DNA from: Gossypium raimondii
Lineage: Eukaryota; Streptophyta; Magnoliopsida; Malvales; Malvaceae
Assembly: GCF_025698545.1 (NCBI RefSeq)
Contig: NC_068571.1
Location: forward strand, 49,013,733 to 49,077,732
Length of the DNA: 64,000 bases
Direction: 5' to 3'
This document shows, piece by piece, positions 1 to 12,100 of this stretch. Numbering within the stretch: position 1 is the stretch's first letter; each line of letters starts with the position of its first letter. Position numbers and translations under genes: made by a program. Below the pieces are notes generated by a model. It had not been told where the DNA came from, made no database searches, and worked only from the letters and a program-made list of their open reading frames with translations.

Positions 1-1270
1 TGTGTGCATGTTTATTGATTATTGAATCATTGAGGTGAATCTATTATCATGATTTACTTTAATGAGGTCGAGAGATAAATTGGATTAAATCGTCTAATTG
101 GATAAAATGGTGATCGAGAGGTAAAATTAGACCAATTAGGAGTTTAAGCAATTTAGATCTCTAATTCGAGAATGAATTAGTAACATGGATATTAATTCAC
201 CACTCTATTTCATCAAATTAATACTTTTGTAATTTTGACTTTTGTTCAATTTAGTCCTTTTAGGTGTAGTTTAGTTTAATCAACCTTGAATTATGTATTG
301 TCCTAATATATCACTTAGTCATTAGCTAGCTAGACTTATTAATTGCATGTTTCGTTGCCCATTCACCTTATCTAACACACAAATACTACAACTGTCATGT
401 CACATATACAATTAAATCTGATTTTATGCTAATCCTCGACTCAATGTTCATAAATCGACATGAGTGGTCAAGTTGTTGGTGTCGTTGCCGAGGAGATTTG
501 GTGTGTGATAAGTTGAATTGTGTTGATTTTTGCATGCTTTGTTAGGGAGATAATTATTGAAAGCTAAGTTTATAAATACAACATTTTTTTTTTGTTTTAA
601 TGGTTTCCTTAATATTTCCTTATTGATAATTGATTAATAGTAATGTTTAATAATAACTATAAGTGGCCTGAAGATCAATTCGTGTTTGATGCAAATGGTA
701 TTTCAGTGCCTAGCTAGGGGTATGATGGCAACTATTGGGGACTAGGATATGAGTCTCCTTATGATTCTCATGGTTACACATGTGGAATGGATAGTTACAA
801 TCAGTGATGGTTAAGTAGTAGTTCAACATATGATTCATATTCCTCATATTTTTATTATGATGGGGGTATGTATTGTGAAGAGTCTAGTGAAGATCATTAT
901 TTAATCACTCGGGTTGGCACACTTGAGGATGACATGTCTCTATGCTACGACACTATGAAAATCATGCAGAATCAATTAGATTTATTGTTCGAATTTGTCT
1001 AACATCAAGTTGAAGAGCATGTTCCGGTGGAAGAGTTTGTAGAGCCAGATAATTTTGAACTTGAGGAGAAAGTCCCCTATACGATTGTTGAACATAAAAA
1101 CTGATTTTCAACAAGTGATAGAGATCAAAAAATTGAGTGAAGTGTTGGATATCCCATTCAAACGCTCTCTAAAAGTGATGCCGAAAAAATTGCACAAATT
1201 TATAATAATAAAAATAAATAAAATTATAGATAGAATGAAAAGTCTCCTCATGCATCACCTTTAATTTTCT
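1..1270 (+). mobile_element. LTR-retrotransposon remnant (Athila/Tat-like gypsy), LTR tail, PBS and start of interior
   Basis: Fossil. Around 476-494 the sequence TTGGTGTCGTTGCCGAGGA resembles the tRNA-Asp type primer-binding site (GGCGCCGTTGCCGGGGA) that follows the 5' LTR in Athila/Tat gypsy elements. The 5' side would then be LTR tail. The 3' side (about 640-1260) reads as a degraded low-complexity Tyr/Ser/Asp-rich coding stretch typical of the region before gag. The element is truncated on the left by the window edge and clearly broken. No second LTR is visible inside the window. Family assignment rests mainly on the PBS and is inference. Confidence 0.45.
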
Positions 1271-1324
1271 ATAAAAACAATTAAAAATAATATTATTTAT
1301 TTGGTACCAAAATCTGAGTTTGGA

Positions 1325-1605
1325 TTAGAAAAAATAAATATCAAATTTATACATGAATTTTAATTTAATATGTAATTTAATACATGAATTTTGATTTAAT
1401 GCAAGTATACACATGAAACTTGAATTGGGGTTTATATCTATATATGAAACTTTGATTTTGATTCAATTATACACATTTGAAAAAAAGAATAAATACATTT
1501 ATTTTTATATTGTTAATAATTTGTGAAAATTTAATTAATTTAAAATTCCATGTATAAGATCACACAAAATCAAAATCCATGTATAATTTTAATATTTATC
1601 CTAAA
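1325..1605. mobile_element. Palindromic MITE-like repeat
   Basis: The arms are imperfect inverted repeats. The left side reads AATAAATATCAAATTTATAC and the right side, reverse-complemented, reads GGATAAATATTAAAATTATA; both continue into 'ACATG(A/G)ATTTTGATTT'-like text. A related single arm lies at 12.79-12.92 kb. No coding capacity. The class is unassigned because I see no clear target duplication. Confidence 0.4.
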
Positions 1606-1869
1606 AAACGAGAATGTTTTGTTCACAAATTTAGAGTTTTTCAATTTTTATATTAAATAATAATTATTTATTTAGATGTTTATTAATTTCTATATATTTA
1701 TGTAAAATAATTATACCTTTGTTATAAAAATTAAATGGTTGCAGTTATTTATGTACTAATTAAATAAATTAATTGCATTTAAAAATACCTTAAAAAGTTC
1801 AACAATTTTATTTTTAAAAGTAATTTTTCGTTTTTAATAATTTTATTATAGGTTTTGATTATATATGCT

Positions 1870-2010
1870 CTTTTGATACAAAATTTAAAATTATTTATAA
1901 TCTCTCCAAAATTCATAAATAAAAGGATAGTGTTTTAAAACACATTCAAACTTACATATTCCTATATTAATAATAATACTTATAGCAATCGAGGTATTTA
2001 GAAAACGAAA
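1870..2010 (-). mobile_element. SINE remnant (tRNA-derived family also at 23.7, 43.0, 43.1, 45.3 and 45.7 kb)
   Basis: On the minus strand this matches the shared SINE pattern: an A-box-like region near 'CTCGATTG', a degraded B-box, then the tail module with 'TATTTATGAATTTTGGAGAG' and 'ATAATTTTAAATTTTGTATC'. It is the most degraded of the copies. The assignment comes from comparing the copies within this window. Confidence 0.45.
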
Positions 2011-2291
2011 CTGACCAACTACCTCTATCCATATATCTTCACTTAAAAAGGTAAAAGATAATTGGTAATTATAAAAAAGTTGGCATGATTGGTGCGAAGT
2101 GTCTAAAAGAAAGAGGAGGCCTGGTGGTATCGCATACCCAAAAGTCAGTGCAAGAACACTAAACCCAAGGACTCTGAAAAACAAGAGTCAACACACACAA
2201 GCCTCATACATTGTCTTACCACAAGCCCAACTACAAGCGCAGGCCAGCCAGCAGTCAGTATTTGAATTCTTACAGGATGATTTTTATATTT

Positions 2292-2957
2292 GTGTTAGGG
2301 TGAGTAAAATTCGATTTAATTAAAAAAGAAATTTTAAAATTAAATTTTAAGTTAAGTGAATTATGTTATTCGAGTTAATTAGAAGAAGTAGTTCGAGTTT
2401 CATGTTCGAGTCGAGTTGAATTTTACAATTCAAATAACTCAAATAATTTGAATAATAAATTGGTGTAAATATCTCTTTGGTCCCCGATAATTTTGAAAAT
2501 AAACAAATTAGTCTTTCTCAACAAAAATTACAAAAATAATTTTTTAAATTTTAAAATATTTATAAAATTTCAAAATTTATATTTTTAAAAGAATTTTAAA
2601 AATTATAAAGAATATATAAAGAAAATTAAAATTTTAAAATTTTCTAAAATAATAATTTTGAGACTTAAATAAGTTAATTAATGATTCGAGTTTATCATAC
2701 TAAACTATTTTTTCATTATTTTGCTTTGAAAAAGTTTTCAAATATATATGGTTTTAAATTTGACATGTTTAATTTTTAATTTAACTCAAATAATTTCACT
2801 CGATTCAATTCAACTTGAATTTTATTTCACTCGACTTGATTTGAAAAAATTCAAATTGAGTTATGATGATAAAATAGGAGTCGTCAATTCGATTAACTCA
2901 AAACTTTTTTATTCGATTCGACTTGACTCGATTCAATCGAATACTCACGCCTAATTT
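2292..2957. mobile_element. Foldback/MITE element with TTAGG..GTGAGTA termini
   Basis: The left end TTAGGGTGAGTAAAATTCGA and the reverse complement of the right end, TTAGGCGTGAGTATTCGATT, form imperfect terminal inverted repeats. Both are followed by the 'TCGAGT(T/C)GA' motifs common in hAT-like MITEs with TAGGGGTGAGCA ends. The interior is AT-rich with no transposase. TTTATAT occurs on both sides near the ends, but I cannot fix a clean target duplication. Confidence 0.45.
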
Positions 2958-3574
2958 ATATGGATATCTATATCTTACATAAATCATATCCATGATACAT
3001 GGTTTGAAATATTATATCTCATTTCTTGAAAAAAATTATTATATCTTATAGTTTAAAAAAATTATTATCTTTTAAATATAGCAGAAGCACCCATAAATCT
3101 ACCTTTTCTAATTCCAACCACAGTGCATTCGTTTTTTTTATTGAGAAAATTTATTATTTTTGGCCATCAAATTAAAATATTTCAATCATAAGTATTTTGA
3201 AAATTCAAGTTTGAGGACAATCTCTAGCCTATTAGGAATTTTAGGAATCAGAAATAAGGATGAAAATGAAGTAGAGCGGGACATGTTTTCAATCAACTTA
3301 TTGTTCCATAGTTGGTATATTTTACTTTACCATCCGCTCTGTTTTATAATTAATGTATAAATTTGAAAACAATATCACCTTCATTGATGTTGGATGCATA
3401 CATCATGATTCTATCCTGTCTTGCTCTACTTTAATTTAATTTTTACAAAATATTTTTAATATTTTTAAAGAGGAGTAATATTTAAACATAAAACTTATGA
3501 GTTACTTTATAACACATTAGAGTAAAATGATAATTTCATATACTAGGCAAAATGATTAATACAGGTAAGTTTGG
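2958..3574. other. AT-rich intergenic DNA, nothing assignable
   Basis: There is no splice-supported ORF and no recognisable element. A short inverted similarity (GAGCGGGACATG near 3274, CATCCGCTCTG near 3332) may be a small hairpin or MITE core, but its limits are unclear. Confidence 0.3.
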
Positions 3575-3659
3575 TAACTAGATTTGAGGATTTATATTGA
3601 AGAACGGTCTCTCAAATAGTTTACAAGCTGAGTTCTAGGCTATCCATGAGAGCTTGTGG
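3575..3659 (+). mobile_element. LINE RNase H-like remnant, left part
   Basis: One frame reads A-E-F-x-A-I-H-E-S-L-W just before 3659. This resembles the AE(L/F)WAIHDGL segment of the RNase H domain carried by many plant LINEs. The copy continues after the solo LTR at 6103. It is degraded and cannot encode a protein. Confidence 0.5.
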
Positions 3660-6097
3660 TGTAACACTTCTTACCCGTGTCTGACGCCGGGACAGGATAC
3701 GAGGTATTACCGGTCTTAAACACAAGTCATATAAAACCGGGCCATAAAATTTCATTCAATTTAAAACTATTTATACACATGCATACCGTCCCTGATAAGG
3801 GCCTACGAGGCCCTAAACATACGTTGGAAGTGGTTCGGAACTAAACCGAAAACTTTGAAACACTAAGAAAATTTTCATGTTTTGGAGGGCCACATGCCCA
3901 TGTGGCTCGGGACACGCCCGTGTCCTCAGCTTATGTAACTCTCTACTTATGACGTCATCAACAAATAAGGGTCCCACAACTCATCATGTATCATGCAAAC
4001 ACAACTCACATCACAAGACTTTGACAAATAATTAATATATATATAGGCTTACAACCAATTAGCCAATATAAGCCAATTTACGTGGCTACACATAAGTCAA
4101 ACCTTTAACCCTTACAAGTCAAAACATTTGGCCAAAACATAATAACTCATGCACAAAATGACTGAGTCCCTACACAAAATGATTTCTTTGTCTTAACATT
4201 TATTTCGACACACATAACACCAAAGCATATCAATAACTAGTCATTCAAATAGCTAATCATGATCGTATATTCACATGCCATTCATTGGCCAATTTCACCC
4301 ATACATCAACAAGAAAGACTTAAACTATCATGTCTCAATTTAATTTGGCCTAAAAGCCTCACACATTCATCAATCAAATTTACCACTTATTTATACCTCA
4401 TAAGTATAGATCTATAATCACAAGGTCATCACAAGATCATTCTCATAAGTATGATTTACTCATTTACATTCTTGCCAAAATGTCCAAAATATATCGAGTT
4501 CATTACTCAAGAATTTTTCGCACATACCTGTATCCTTTCAACATGATCATAACTTGTCTTTTCTTTGACATATTCTTTGGATTACCCGTTGAACCACTTG
4601 GAACACTAAGGGTACTTGGGAAAACTCGTACATAATGTATCGTACCAATGCTATGTCCCAGACATGGTCTTATATGGAAATCTCGTATCGATGCTAATAG
4701 TCCAACTATGGTCTTACACGAAATCTCAAATCGATGCCAATAGCCGAGCTATGGTCTTACACGAAATCTCAAATTGATGCCAATAGCCCAGCTATGGTCT
4801 TACACGAAATCTCAAATTGATGCCAATAGCCCAGCTATGGTCTTACACGAAATCTAACCTCGGAAGTCCTAATATCATTACATCAATATCCAATACATTT
4901 ACTAAGGTTCATTCGGAGCTTTCGACTTCGTAATTAAATCAATTCATACACGAAACTAGTCATCCAATGCTCAAATCAATTCGGCAATATATATCCATAT
5001 ACGAATCAAATTCGGCAATGTATATCTACATACAAATCAATTCGGCAATGTATAAAACATATACATTTAAATTCAAAAACGTTTAGTTACTTATGAACTT
5101 AACTCGTACGGAAACGAACGGATCGGATCAACTACTCGTCAACTTTCGACTTTTCCCGATCTAAATCCGATTTCTTTCTTTCTTGATCTATATGAATTCA
5201 AATTTAACTCATTTAATCACCTATTCATTCAATTTCATCCAAAAATACCTATTTGGACATTTTTCACTTTAGCCCCTAAGGTTTCACATTTATTCAATTT
5301 AGTCCCTATTCCACAAATACACAAAATTCACACAATTAAATATAACCCAAGCTTAGCCGAATTACTATAGTGCCCCTAGCAGTCCAAAACTTTCATTATT
5401 TCACATTTCAACCACTCAATTTGCATATTTTACAATTTAATCCCTATTTGACATTTTCATCAAAAAAATCAATTTATAAAATATGAAAATCTAACATCAA
5501 ATATTCATATTTCACCATTAAACATCAAAGAACACATAAGCTCATCAATGGAAACTATCAAAATCTTTAACAGTTTTGAAATCGAAGACACGGGCTAGCT
5601 AGTACTAGTTGCAACGATCACAAAAACATAGAAATTATAAAAAATCGAGCAAAATTGCCCTTACATGCAAGGGAGAGAGATGGCCGAATGTTCAAGCTCC
5701 TTCCATGGAGTTTCCTAGGTCTAATTTCGGTGGTGGATGAGGGAAAAAGATGACAACCATCTTTTATTTTACTAATTTATCATTATTTACCTATTTACTA
5801 ATTTAACCTTTAAAAACATTAAAATTTACACAAATGCCAAGCCATTATCATCCACTAACATATTAATGGTCTAAGTTATTTAATATCTTTAGCTATTAGA
5901 ATTCAACTTTTACGCTTTTCGCGATTTAGTCTTTTTTACCGAATTAAGCATTTAAACAGTAAAATTTCTTTACGTAACTTTCACACATATATAATTACAT
6001 GCTATAAATACCAAAAATAATATTAAAATAATTTTCCTCGTCGGATTTATAGTCTCAAAACTACTGTTTCGACTAAACCTAAAATCGAGCTGTTACA
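3660..6097 (-). mobile_element. Solo LTR of a Ty3/gypsy element, complete, with 5-bp target-site duplication
   Basis: Fossil. It is 2,438 bp, starts TGTAACACTTC and ends GAGCTGTTACA, so it has the TG..CA boundary. It is flanked by identical pentamers TGTGG at 3655-3659 and 6098-6102. No internal region is present, so it is a solo LTR left by LTR-LTR recombination. The minus-strand reading (TGTAACAGCTCG start) resembles the long LTRs of Del/Tekay-type chromoviruses in cotton; that family call is inference. It holds a tandem array at 4663-4857. It is inserted into a LINE RNase H remnant, so it is younger than that LINE copy. The clean target duplication suggests a moderate age. Confidence 0.8.
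4663..4857. repeat. Tandem repeat, about 43-44 bp unit, 4-5 copies
   Basis: The unit begins CTATGGTCTTACACGAAATC and ends GATGCCAATAGCCCAG, repeated head to tail. The two central copies are nearly identical and the outer ones diverge. It lies inside the solo LTR and is probably a replication-slippage expansion of the LTR sequence. Confidence 0.85.
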
Positions 6098-6102
6098 TGT
6101 GG

Positions 6103-6400
6103 TAGCTATGTTGGTTGGTATCTAGAGGTTGATAGTCGAGATTGATGCAATGTTAGTGGTCCAGTTTTAACCAAACCACCTGATGAGTGTCATCCGTTTG
6201 GCACCCTTATTGATGACTATTTAACGCTGATAAATGAATGTTGGGTGGTCAAAGTTCGAAATATTCTTCGTAAGGGGAAAATGTGTGCTTATCACTTAGT
6301 GAAATTGGTACACAGGTCCAATGTGGGTTCGACTTGGCTCATTACTTCTCCAAAGAGTCTCCTACCCTTTCTACAAGTAGACTCTTATGGAAATATATAT
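6103..6400 (+). mobile_element. LINE RNase H-like remnant, right part
   Basis: This continues the copy interrupted at 3659. The segment 6245-6390 reads VKVRNILRKGKM.AYHLVK, then LVHRSNVG and SLLPFLQVD. It matches the end of plant LINE RNase H domains (FRKVLREGN..ADxLAK). It carries several frame changes and is not functional. Confidence 0.5.
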
Positions 6401-7103
6401 AATGGGCAGGGTAGAGCGGGGCAAATAATTACCGGAACTGTTTCATATTTACTGTTCCCTCTCTCATCTGAAAAAAAACTCTCTCCAATCGGAACAAATT
6501 GGTTTGAAATTCGGATTTTACCATCCCTAGCGATAATAAAAGCAAATGAAATAAAGAGTTACGTTCTGACCTTTTTCAATCTTCCTATCATCATATGCAT
6601 AAAAGAAATCTGAAACAACCCAGTAAGTTCATCACAACTCAACACGTAAGATTTCTTTAAGGAACTGAAACTCAAACCCTCCCAACAGCAACCCGGAATT
6701 CCTTAATCCACTTTATTCTGGATTTCTGCTTCCATATTGTTCCTATGAGCAGCCCAGACTGCATCTTTGTCTTCAATTTAAATCCTACATTTCTAGTCTT
6801 ATTAAACACATCAATATTTTCTTCCATAGCAATGCTGTCTATAATAGTACCAAGGCAAACACAACTAGGTTCGATTGTTTAACAAATGTTGTATTAGTAA
6901 TCAACTTAACACAAAAAGTTACCATATCTAATGTCAGTTGAATACTTGAATACAAATCCTTGTTCCAAAATCCACACATAAGCCCCCACCAACAACACTA
7001 GTACCGAATAAGCCAAACAAAGCACCGAAGTGAACCCTAAGTTTATCTACTAGATATGGCAGTTCACAATACGGAACTCCCTTGCCACTTGCAAGCCAAT
7101 AAA
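6401..7103. other. Downstream flank of the bHLH gene
   Basis: This stretch probably includes the 3' UTR of the minus-strand bHLH gene near 6900-7103. The rest (6401-6900) shows no recognisable coding or repeat structure. Confidence 0.3.
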
Positions 7104-8124
7104 TCAGCGACCGCAGCCAGCATTATCATAGTAGGATATCAAATCATTTAGCTTGGTTTGCAACCGGGATAGATCAATTTGTGTTGGATCAGTAACCTGC
7201 AAGACATGTTCAATAAAGATATTTGTGGTAAGAATTAGATAGTACTAGGAGTTAACAATGCTAAAATAGTACTAGTAGTTAACAATGCTAAAACTTGCAT
7301 GTGTAAAAATACACCTCTGACTGAACAGTATGCAACAACCCTTCAATTGTTTGGCTGGAAACACAACGGACAACGTCAAGCCCCTCTTCAAGGATAGCTT
7401 GCAGGACCGTGGAGAGATGCCAGCTTTGGTCTCCAAAGCCACTACTTATCATAATCTCTACTCCGCCCCGGAAAGGATGGACTACAACACATGAGTTGAT
7501 ACCTGATGAACTAGCACTACTACTCCCTAGATCCAAGGCACTCCGATTAGATAATTTTTTGACCTTATCTCTTTTGATACTCAATTCTCCGATCCTCTTT
7601 TTCATATATGTTATGTAATTCACTGCCTCGTTCATGTGATCGGACGCAGCTCGCTTTCCCTGTAAAAAACCTCCCCATCAAGAAAACCCTAGCTAGCAAT
7701 ATATAATTATTTTCATTAAGAAAGATCAAACTCGAGAGAGTGCTACCTTATGTACCAATGTGCAAAATGGAACTAGTAAAATGAATAGACAAATGAAAAG
7801 GGGGGGGAGGGCATTGACCTTTATTGACTCAGGAGGGAGCAGTGATCTAAGTTTCTGATAGAGTTTGCCCATTTGCTGTCTCCTTTCCCGTTCGATTTCC
7901 TTGCGAGCTATCTTCTTAGCATCGTTGGCAGAAACAGCATAATTGGCATCATTATTGTTGGCCACCGCTAAACTTTTAAGTCCTCTGCCTTTTCCCGTTC
8001 TCCGTGTTAGATGACTTCCCTCTACGGATTCCCCAGATGTGAGATTTTGTCGCACAAAATCTTCATGATGGGGAATATCAGAGATTTCGTACAGATAGTC
8101 ATCAATCTGATCCGAAGGAAACAT
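7104..8124 (-). CDS. bHLH transcription factor, bHLH36/118/126-like (subgroup Ib)
   Basis: The model has three exons: 8124-7819, 7659-7315 and 7196-7104. All junctions are phase 0 with GT-AG introns, giving 247 residues. The basic region and helix-loop-helix span about residues 71-131 (KEIERERRQQM, then KLRSLLPPESIK, then GKRAASDHMNEAVNYI after the first intron). This loop intron and the GKR..SDQ/H..EAVNYI signature are typical of Arabidopsis bHLH36, 118, 120, 125 and 126. It should dimerise and bind E-box DNA in the nucleus. The basic region has Arg74 where family members usually have the E-box-contacting His; Glu78 and Arg82 are kept. After the HLH comes an ACT-like C-terminal region with 'CVVVHPF' and 'LQAILEEGLDVVRC'. 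The specific orthologue is less certain than the subgroup. Confidence 0.88.
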
Positions 8125-8639
8125 TGAACAAAGACACAGTGTTTAAAGCCGTATCTTTCAGAGATAATGGGAGCTAGGCCAAAAACTTTGATTGTTTTAA
8201 TACATTCTTTATTCTCATGTATTTATATATTCAGGTGTCGTTTTGTACATTAAAAAAGTTTGCGGTTTGGCCAAAAAAAAAGTGTTGAAAGGTTGGTGTT
8301 TAAATTTTAATATGATATTATAAACTAATTTAATTTTCTATTTTTTAAATTTTGTATAATTTTTATTCATTAAATTTTGATAATTCTCCTTTCTTTTCGT
8401 AAAAAAATTTTGAATTATTCTCCATCATCATATTTTTTGAAAAATGAAGGTAACACTAAATGGATCGATTGTATATTTTTATAATTTGAATTTAAATTCT
8501 CTCTTCAACAGTGCATTGCTTTGGGGTAATATTTTCTATCATTATTATATATACCGGATGGGTCTTGAAATTTTGGTATGGTTTTCGATCCATGCTTTGG
8601 GGTTAATGGTTTTGTTTTGGGTTGAATTACAGAATTAAA
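8125..8639. other. Upstream region of the bHLH gene
   Basis: This is the presumed promoter and leader of the minus-strand bHLH gene. It is AT-rich, and I see no E-box cluster, clear TATA box or repeat that I can defend. Confidence 0.3.
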
Positions 8640-9115
8640 AAAATAAAAGTTAAAATATGCTCTAAGTCCCTAAAATTTTATATATTTGGAATTTAGTTCC
8701 CACTTTTAATTTCAGAAATTTAGCTTTTCTACTTTTTGGATTTAAAATTTTAGCTCCAATTGTCACTAACATTAAAACTCTTCTATTAAATTCACTAGTA
8801 TGGCATTTTAAGATTAAAAATATTAACTCTGTGATCATGTAACAAAATAATAATTTAGAAAATGCTAAAGTTGATTTTTTCCTCAAAAACATATATTTAA
8901 ACTCGTCATGCTAAAATAAACTTTTTGTTGGAATAGTGTTTTCTTTTTTAAATTGGCGTCAACATTTTGATTGAAATAGTTGAATGATATTAGCTATTTT
9001 AGACTAATTAATAATATTATAAAAATATAAAAATTAAAATATAAAGTTGAAATCACAAATTTAAACATAACAAAAGGACTAAATTTGAAATTTAATATTT
9101 TATAATATTAAAAGG
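8640..9115. repeat. Degenerate palindromic interspersed repeat
   Basis: The left side (CTAAGTCCCTAAAATTTTAT, GGAATTTAGTTCCCA) and the right side (GGACTAAATTTGAAATTTAA) are loosely inverted copies of each other. They use the 'constant lag' wording (AAATTTAGTCC) shared by many small palindromic repeats in this window. It is too degraded for exact ends. Confidence 0.3.
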
Positions 9116-12100
9116 AGAGAACAAATGAATTAGTGGGGCACATGTCAATGAAGGAAGGTCCTTAGAGCTTTGTATATGGATATTAATTGTATGCTAATTA
9201 ATTTACAGCCATGGATGTTGGTACCTTTTCTTAAAGTTTCAGTACTAAATTGTTAAAGAATGAAAAGTTTTGAGTATTGAATTTATATCATTAAAAATGA
9301 AGGATTTACTTGTATCGATGTAAAACTATACTTTTATTACATTTTATACGATTAATATATATTTTGTCAATCTAACTGTCATATTTCATATTTCATTCAT
9401 ATAGATCATGCATGTTAAATTTGAAGTAAATTAATTAAAATTTTCTAACAAGTTGTTTTATGTATGAAACTATCAACCGTTCAATAAATAGTAATATATA
9501 CACTATTTTAAATTGTTATGATGGATATATTAGATCGATTTGAAAATTTACATGCATGACAAATACAATTATATCAATAATTCAATAGCTGGATCGTTAA
9601 AATATTAATTTAACCAATATATGAGAAAAGTGTAGTTCTGCATTGGTGTAAGTAAATTTATTCCCTTTAAAAGTTAGTAAAAATATTTGATACACTGCCA
9701 GTGGAATTTTTAGACTACATAAGCGAAGGTAGGAGGTTGACAAGTATCCTATAGGGGTATAATAAAATACTACAAAAACATGTGATCATTTTTTAAGGCT
9801 ACTTGTAGAATAAAAAATGTATGCTATCAATATATCAAATACTAACCCTAAAAAATATTTTAAATGCGTAAATATATGCTAGATTAGGAAAGACTTATAA
9901 TGTGAATGAAAAGAATATAACAAATTTATAAAAAAAGGTTGATATAAAAAAATGTGTTTTAGTTGAAAGTTGATATAATGAAAATTATAAATTTTGGGTC
10001 AAATATTGTAATTCTATTATATATAATAGAAAAATATATAAAATATTTTTAAAATAATATTTATTATTTTATAAAAAATGAATTTTGAATTGAAAATCCA
10101 TAGAAGACATTATAATTGTATACATAGATGAGATAACTATAATGGTGGAATTTTAATAATTATATTTTTCTTATTGTGTGGAATTATTTATATTAAAATT
10201 GGAAAAAGAATATATGATTTAAGTATGAGCCGACACTTTAATTTGAAGCCTTTTCATTTTTTGTGGACATATAAGAAAAAGATTCTCCACAATCTTGTCA
10301 ATGTCAAGGTGTGAGATGGCATAACGTGGCAGTGGCGTAGCGTTTTTAAGTTTCGGTTTGTGCCCACTTTCTTTTATATATATATATATATATATATCTC
10401 CAAAATTCAAAAATATAATATTATTTTAAAAAGAAATCTCTCCTTTTGTTTTAACTGCAAATAAATTACATCAAATGATCAAATCCAAACCCTTTGTCTT
10501 TTATTTTAGAAAACAGTAAGTCGGCAGGTGTCTCTCTGTGCACCCTGCAGGTTTCATAACGATTCATTGGCTCATTAAAAGCTTTAGGAGTTCCCGCTTT
10601 GGCGGATTAATCTAATCTCTCTTAATTACAAGATGAATGATTAAAGTTGGTGGGACCTTCTAATTAAGTGGATAAAATTATAAAATAGACCATATGTAAT
10701 GATAATAACAGTAAATAACTTTTTTCTAAAATATCAATTGAGTGAATCTTCTTCAGTTACAAAAAAAATTCACTTAGGATTGATTAGTTTAACATTTAAT
10801 GAGTGTTGATATAATTATGGATGCAACAAATTGATATGAGACAACTATATTGATAATGTATTTGGATAAATGATCTTCATTTTATTTGTACGTGGATAAT
10901 CATTTTGGACGTGTTTCATGATATTATAGAAAATATTGAAAATCTAAAATTATTCAAAGAATTAAATATTATAATAGTTATTAATAATTAGTAATATATA
11001 TATATGTTTTGAGGAAGCAAAGGATAGATGAGTAAGGTTGATGTTTTGGTTTTTGTTGTTACTAGAAAAGGGATTGTAGAAAATAAACAAATCAAAGTAA
11101 ACAATTTCGACCTTTTCAGTATTCTTTGTAGACATCTGAATTTCTTAGTTTTTTCTTGAATTTCTTTGGCATGTAAATCGAGAATTTGTGTTAATTGGGA
11201 TACGGACTAAGTTGTATGAAGGGTTAAATTGAGGGTTTATTAAGGAAATGCAAAAAGGACTATTATTATTCCCTAAGAAAAAAAGACGTGGATTGTTCTC
11301 TTCAAACGATAATAAAGGAAAGGGGAAAACTATTGTCTGTTCATTCTTTGTGCCATTCAAGATTCATCATTTCTTATCCAATAAAGCGATTTTTGGTCAT
11401 CATCTTTGCCATCCAATCATAGTAGGGAACGGAAGAGTCCAATTTCTACTGTTTCTTTGAGAATTTTGAGTGTCTTCACAATTCGTAGTAATCAGTTTAA
11501 TGGAGTTTGAAAAGAAATTGAATGAGAATTTCGATGGGTTGATGGAAGAGATTAGTTTTTATTCATATAAGTTTATTAAGGTTTTTAGATATTAATTTTT
11601 GTTTGTATAGATAGTTTTGTTGTGATGTTGAAGTGAAAGTGATAATGATGTATGTAGAATCGGGTCGAAAGTTTGTTCAAATCGCAGAATTTAGAGTTTA
11701 ACTAAACCTGAAATGTAGACAATCCAAATTAGATCTAATTACATAAAAGCGCAAGTACGCCGAATCAAAAGTTAGGGCTTTGAAGAGTCTAAGTCAGTTC
11801 ATGAAAGGAACTTGTTCTTGAAGAAATCCAAGTGAAGTCAAGCTGCCAAGAAGGGAGAACAATTGATTAAGAACAGATTTGAAAGATTAGGTACTAAAAC
11901 CGAATGAAATCAAAAGAAAAGGAGGAGGAGTGATTTGGCCAGCCAAGAACAATGAAGATCCAAGTATTTGGAGGTGTTTTGGTTCATTTTTTATTGAGAA
12001 GAAGCTACTGAATTTATATCTAAGCAAAACAAACAAAACATATTAGATTAAGAAAGAAAACCAAACAGCAAAGAAAGAGAGAAGCAAGTAGGAGAAAGTC

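Noticed and set aside
4663-4857. CRISPR-like array
   Set aside because: The copies are contiguous tandem units without unique spacers and lie in a plant retrotransposon LTR.
6245-6613. 122-residue ORF as a novel gene
   Set aside because: Its first 50 residues match LINE RNase H; the rest is read-through of non-coding DNA.
11145-11460. Opposing ORFs of about 70 residues
   Set aside because: They are mirror-image shadows in an isolated purine-rich stretch with no promoter, intron or similarity support.
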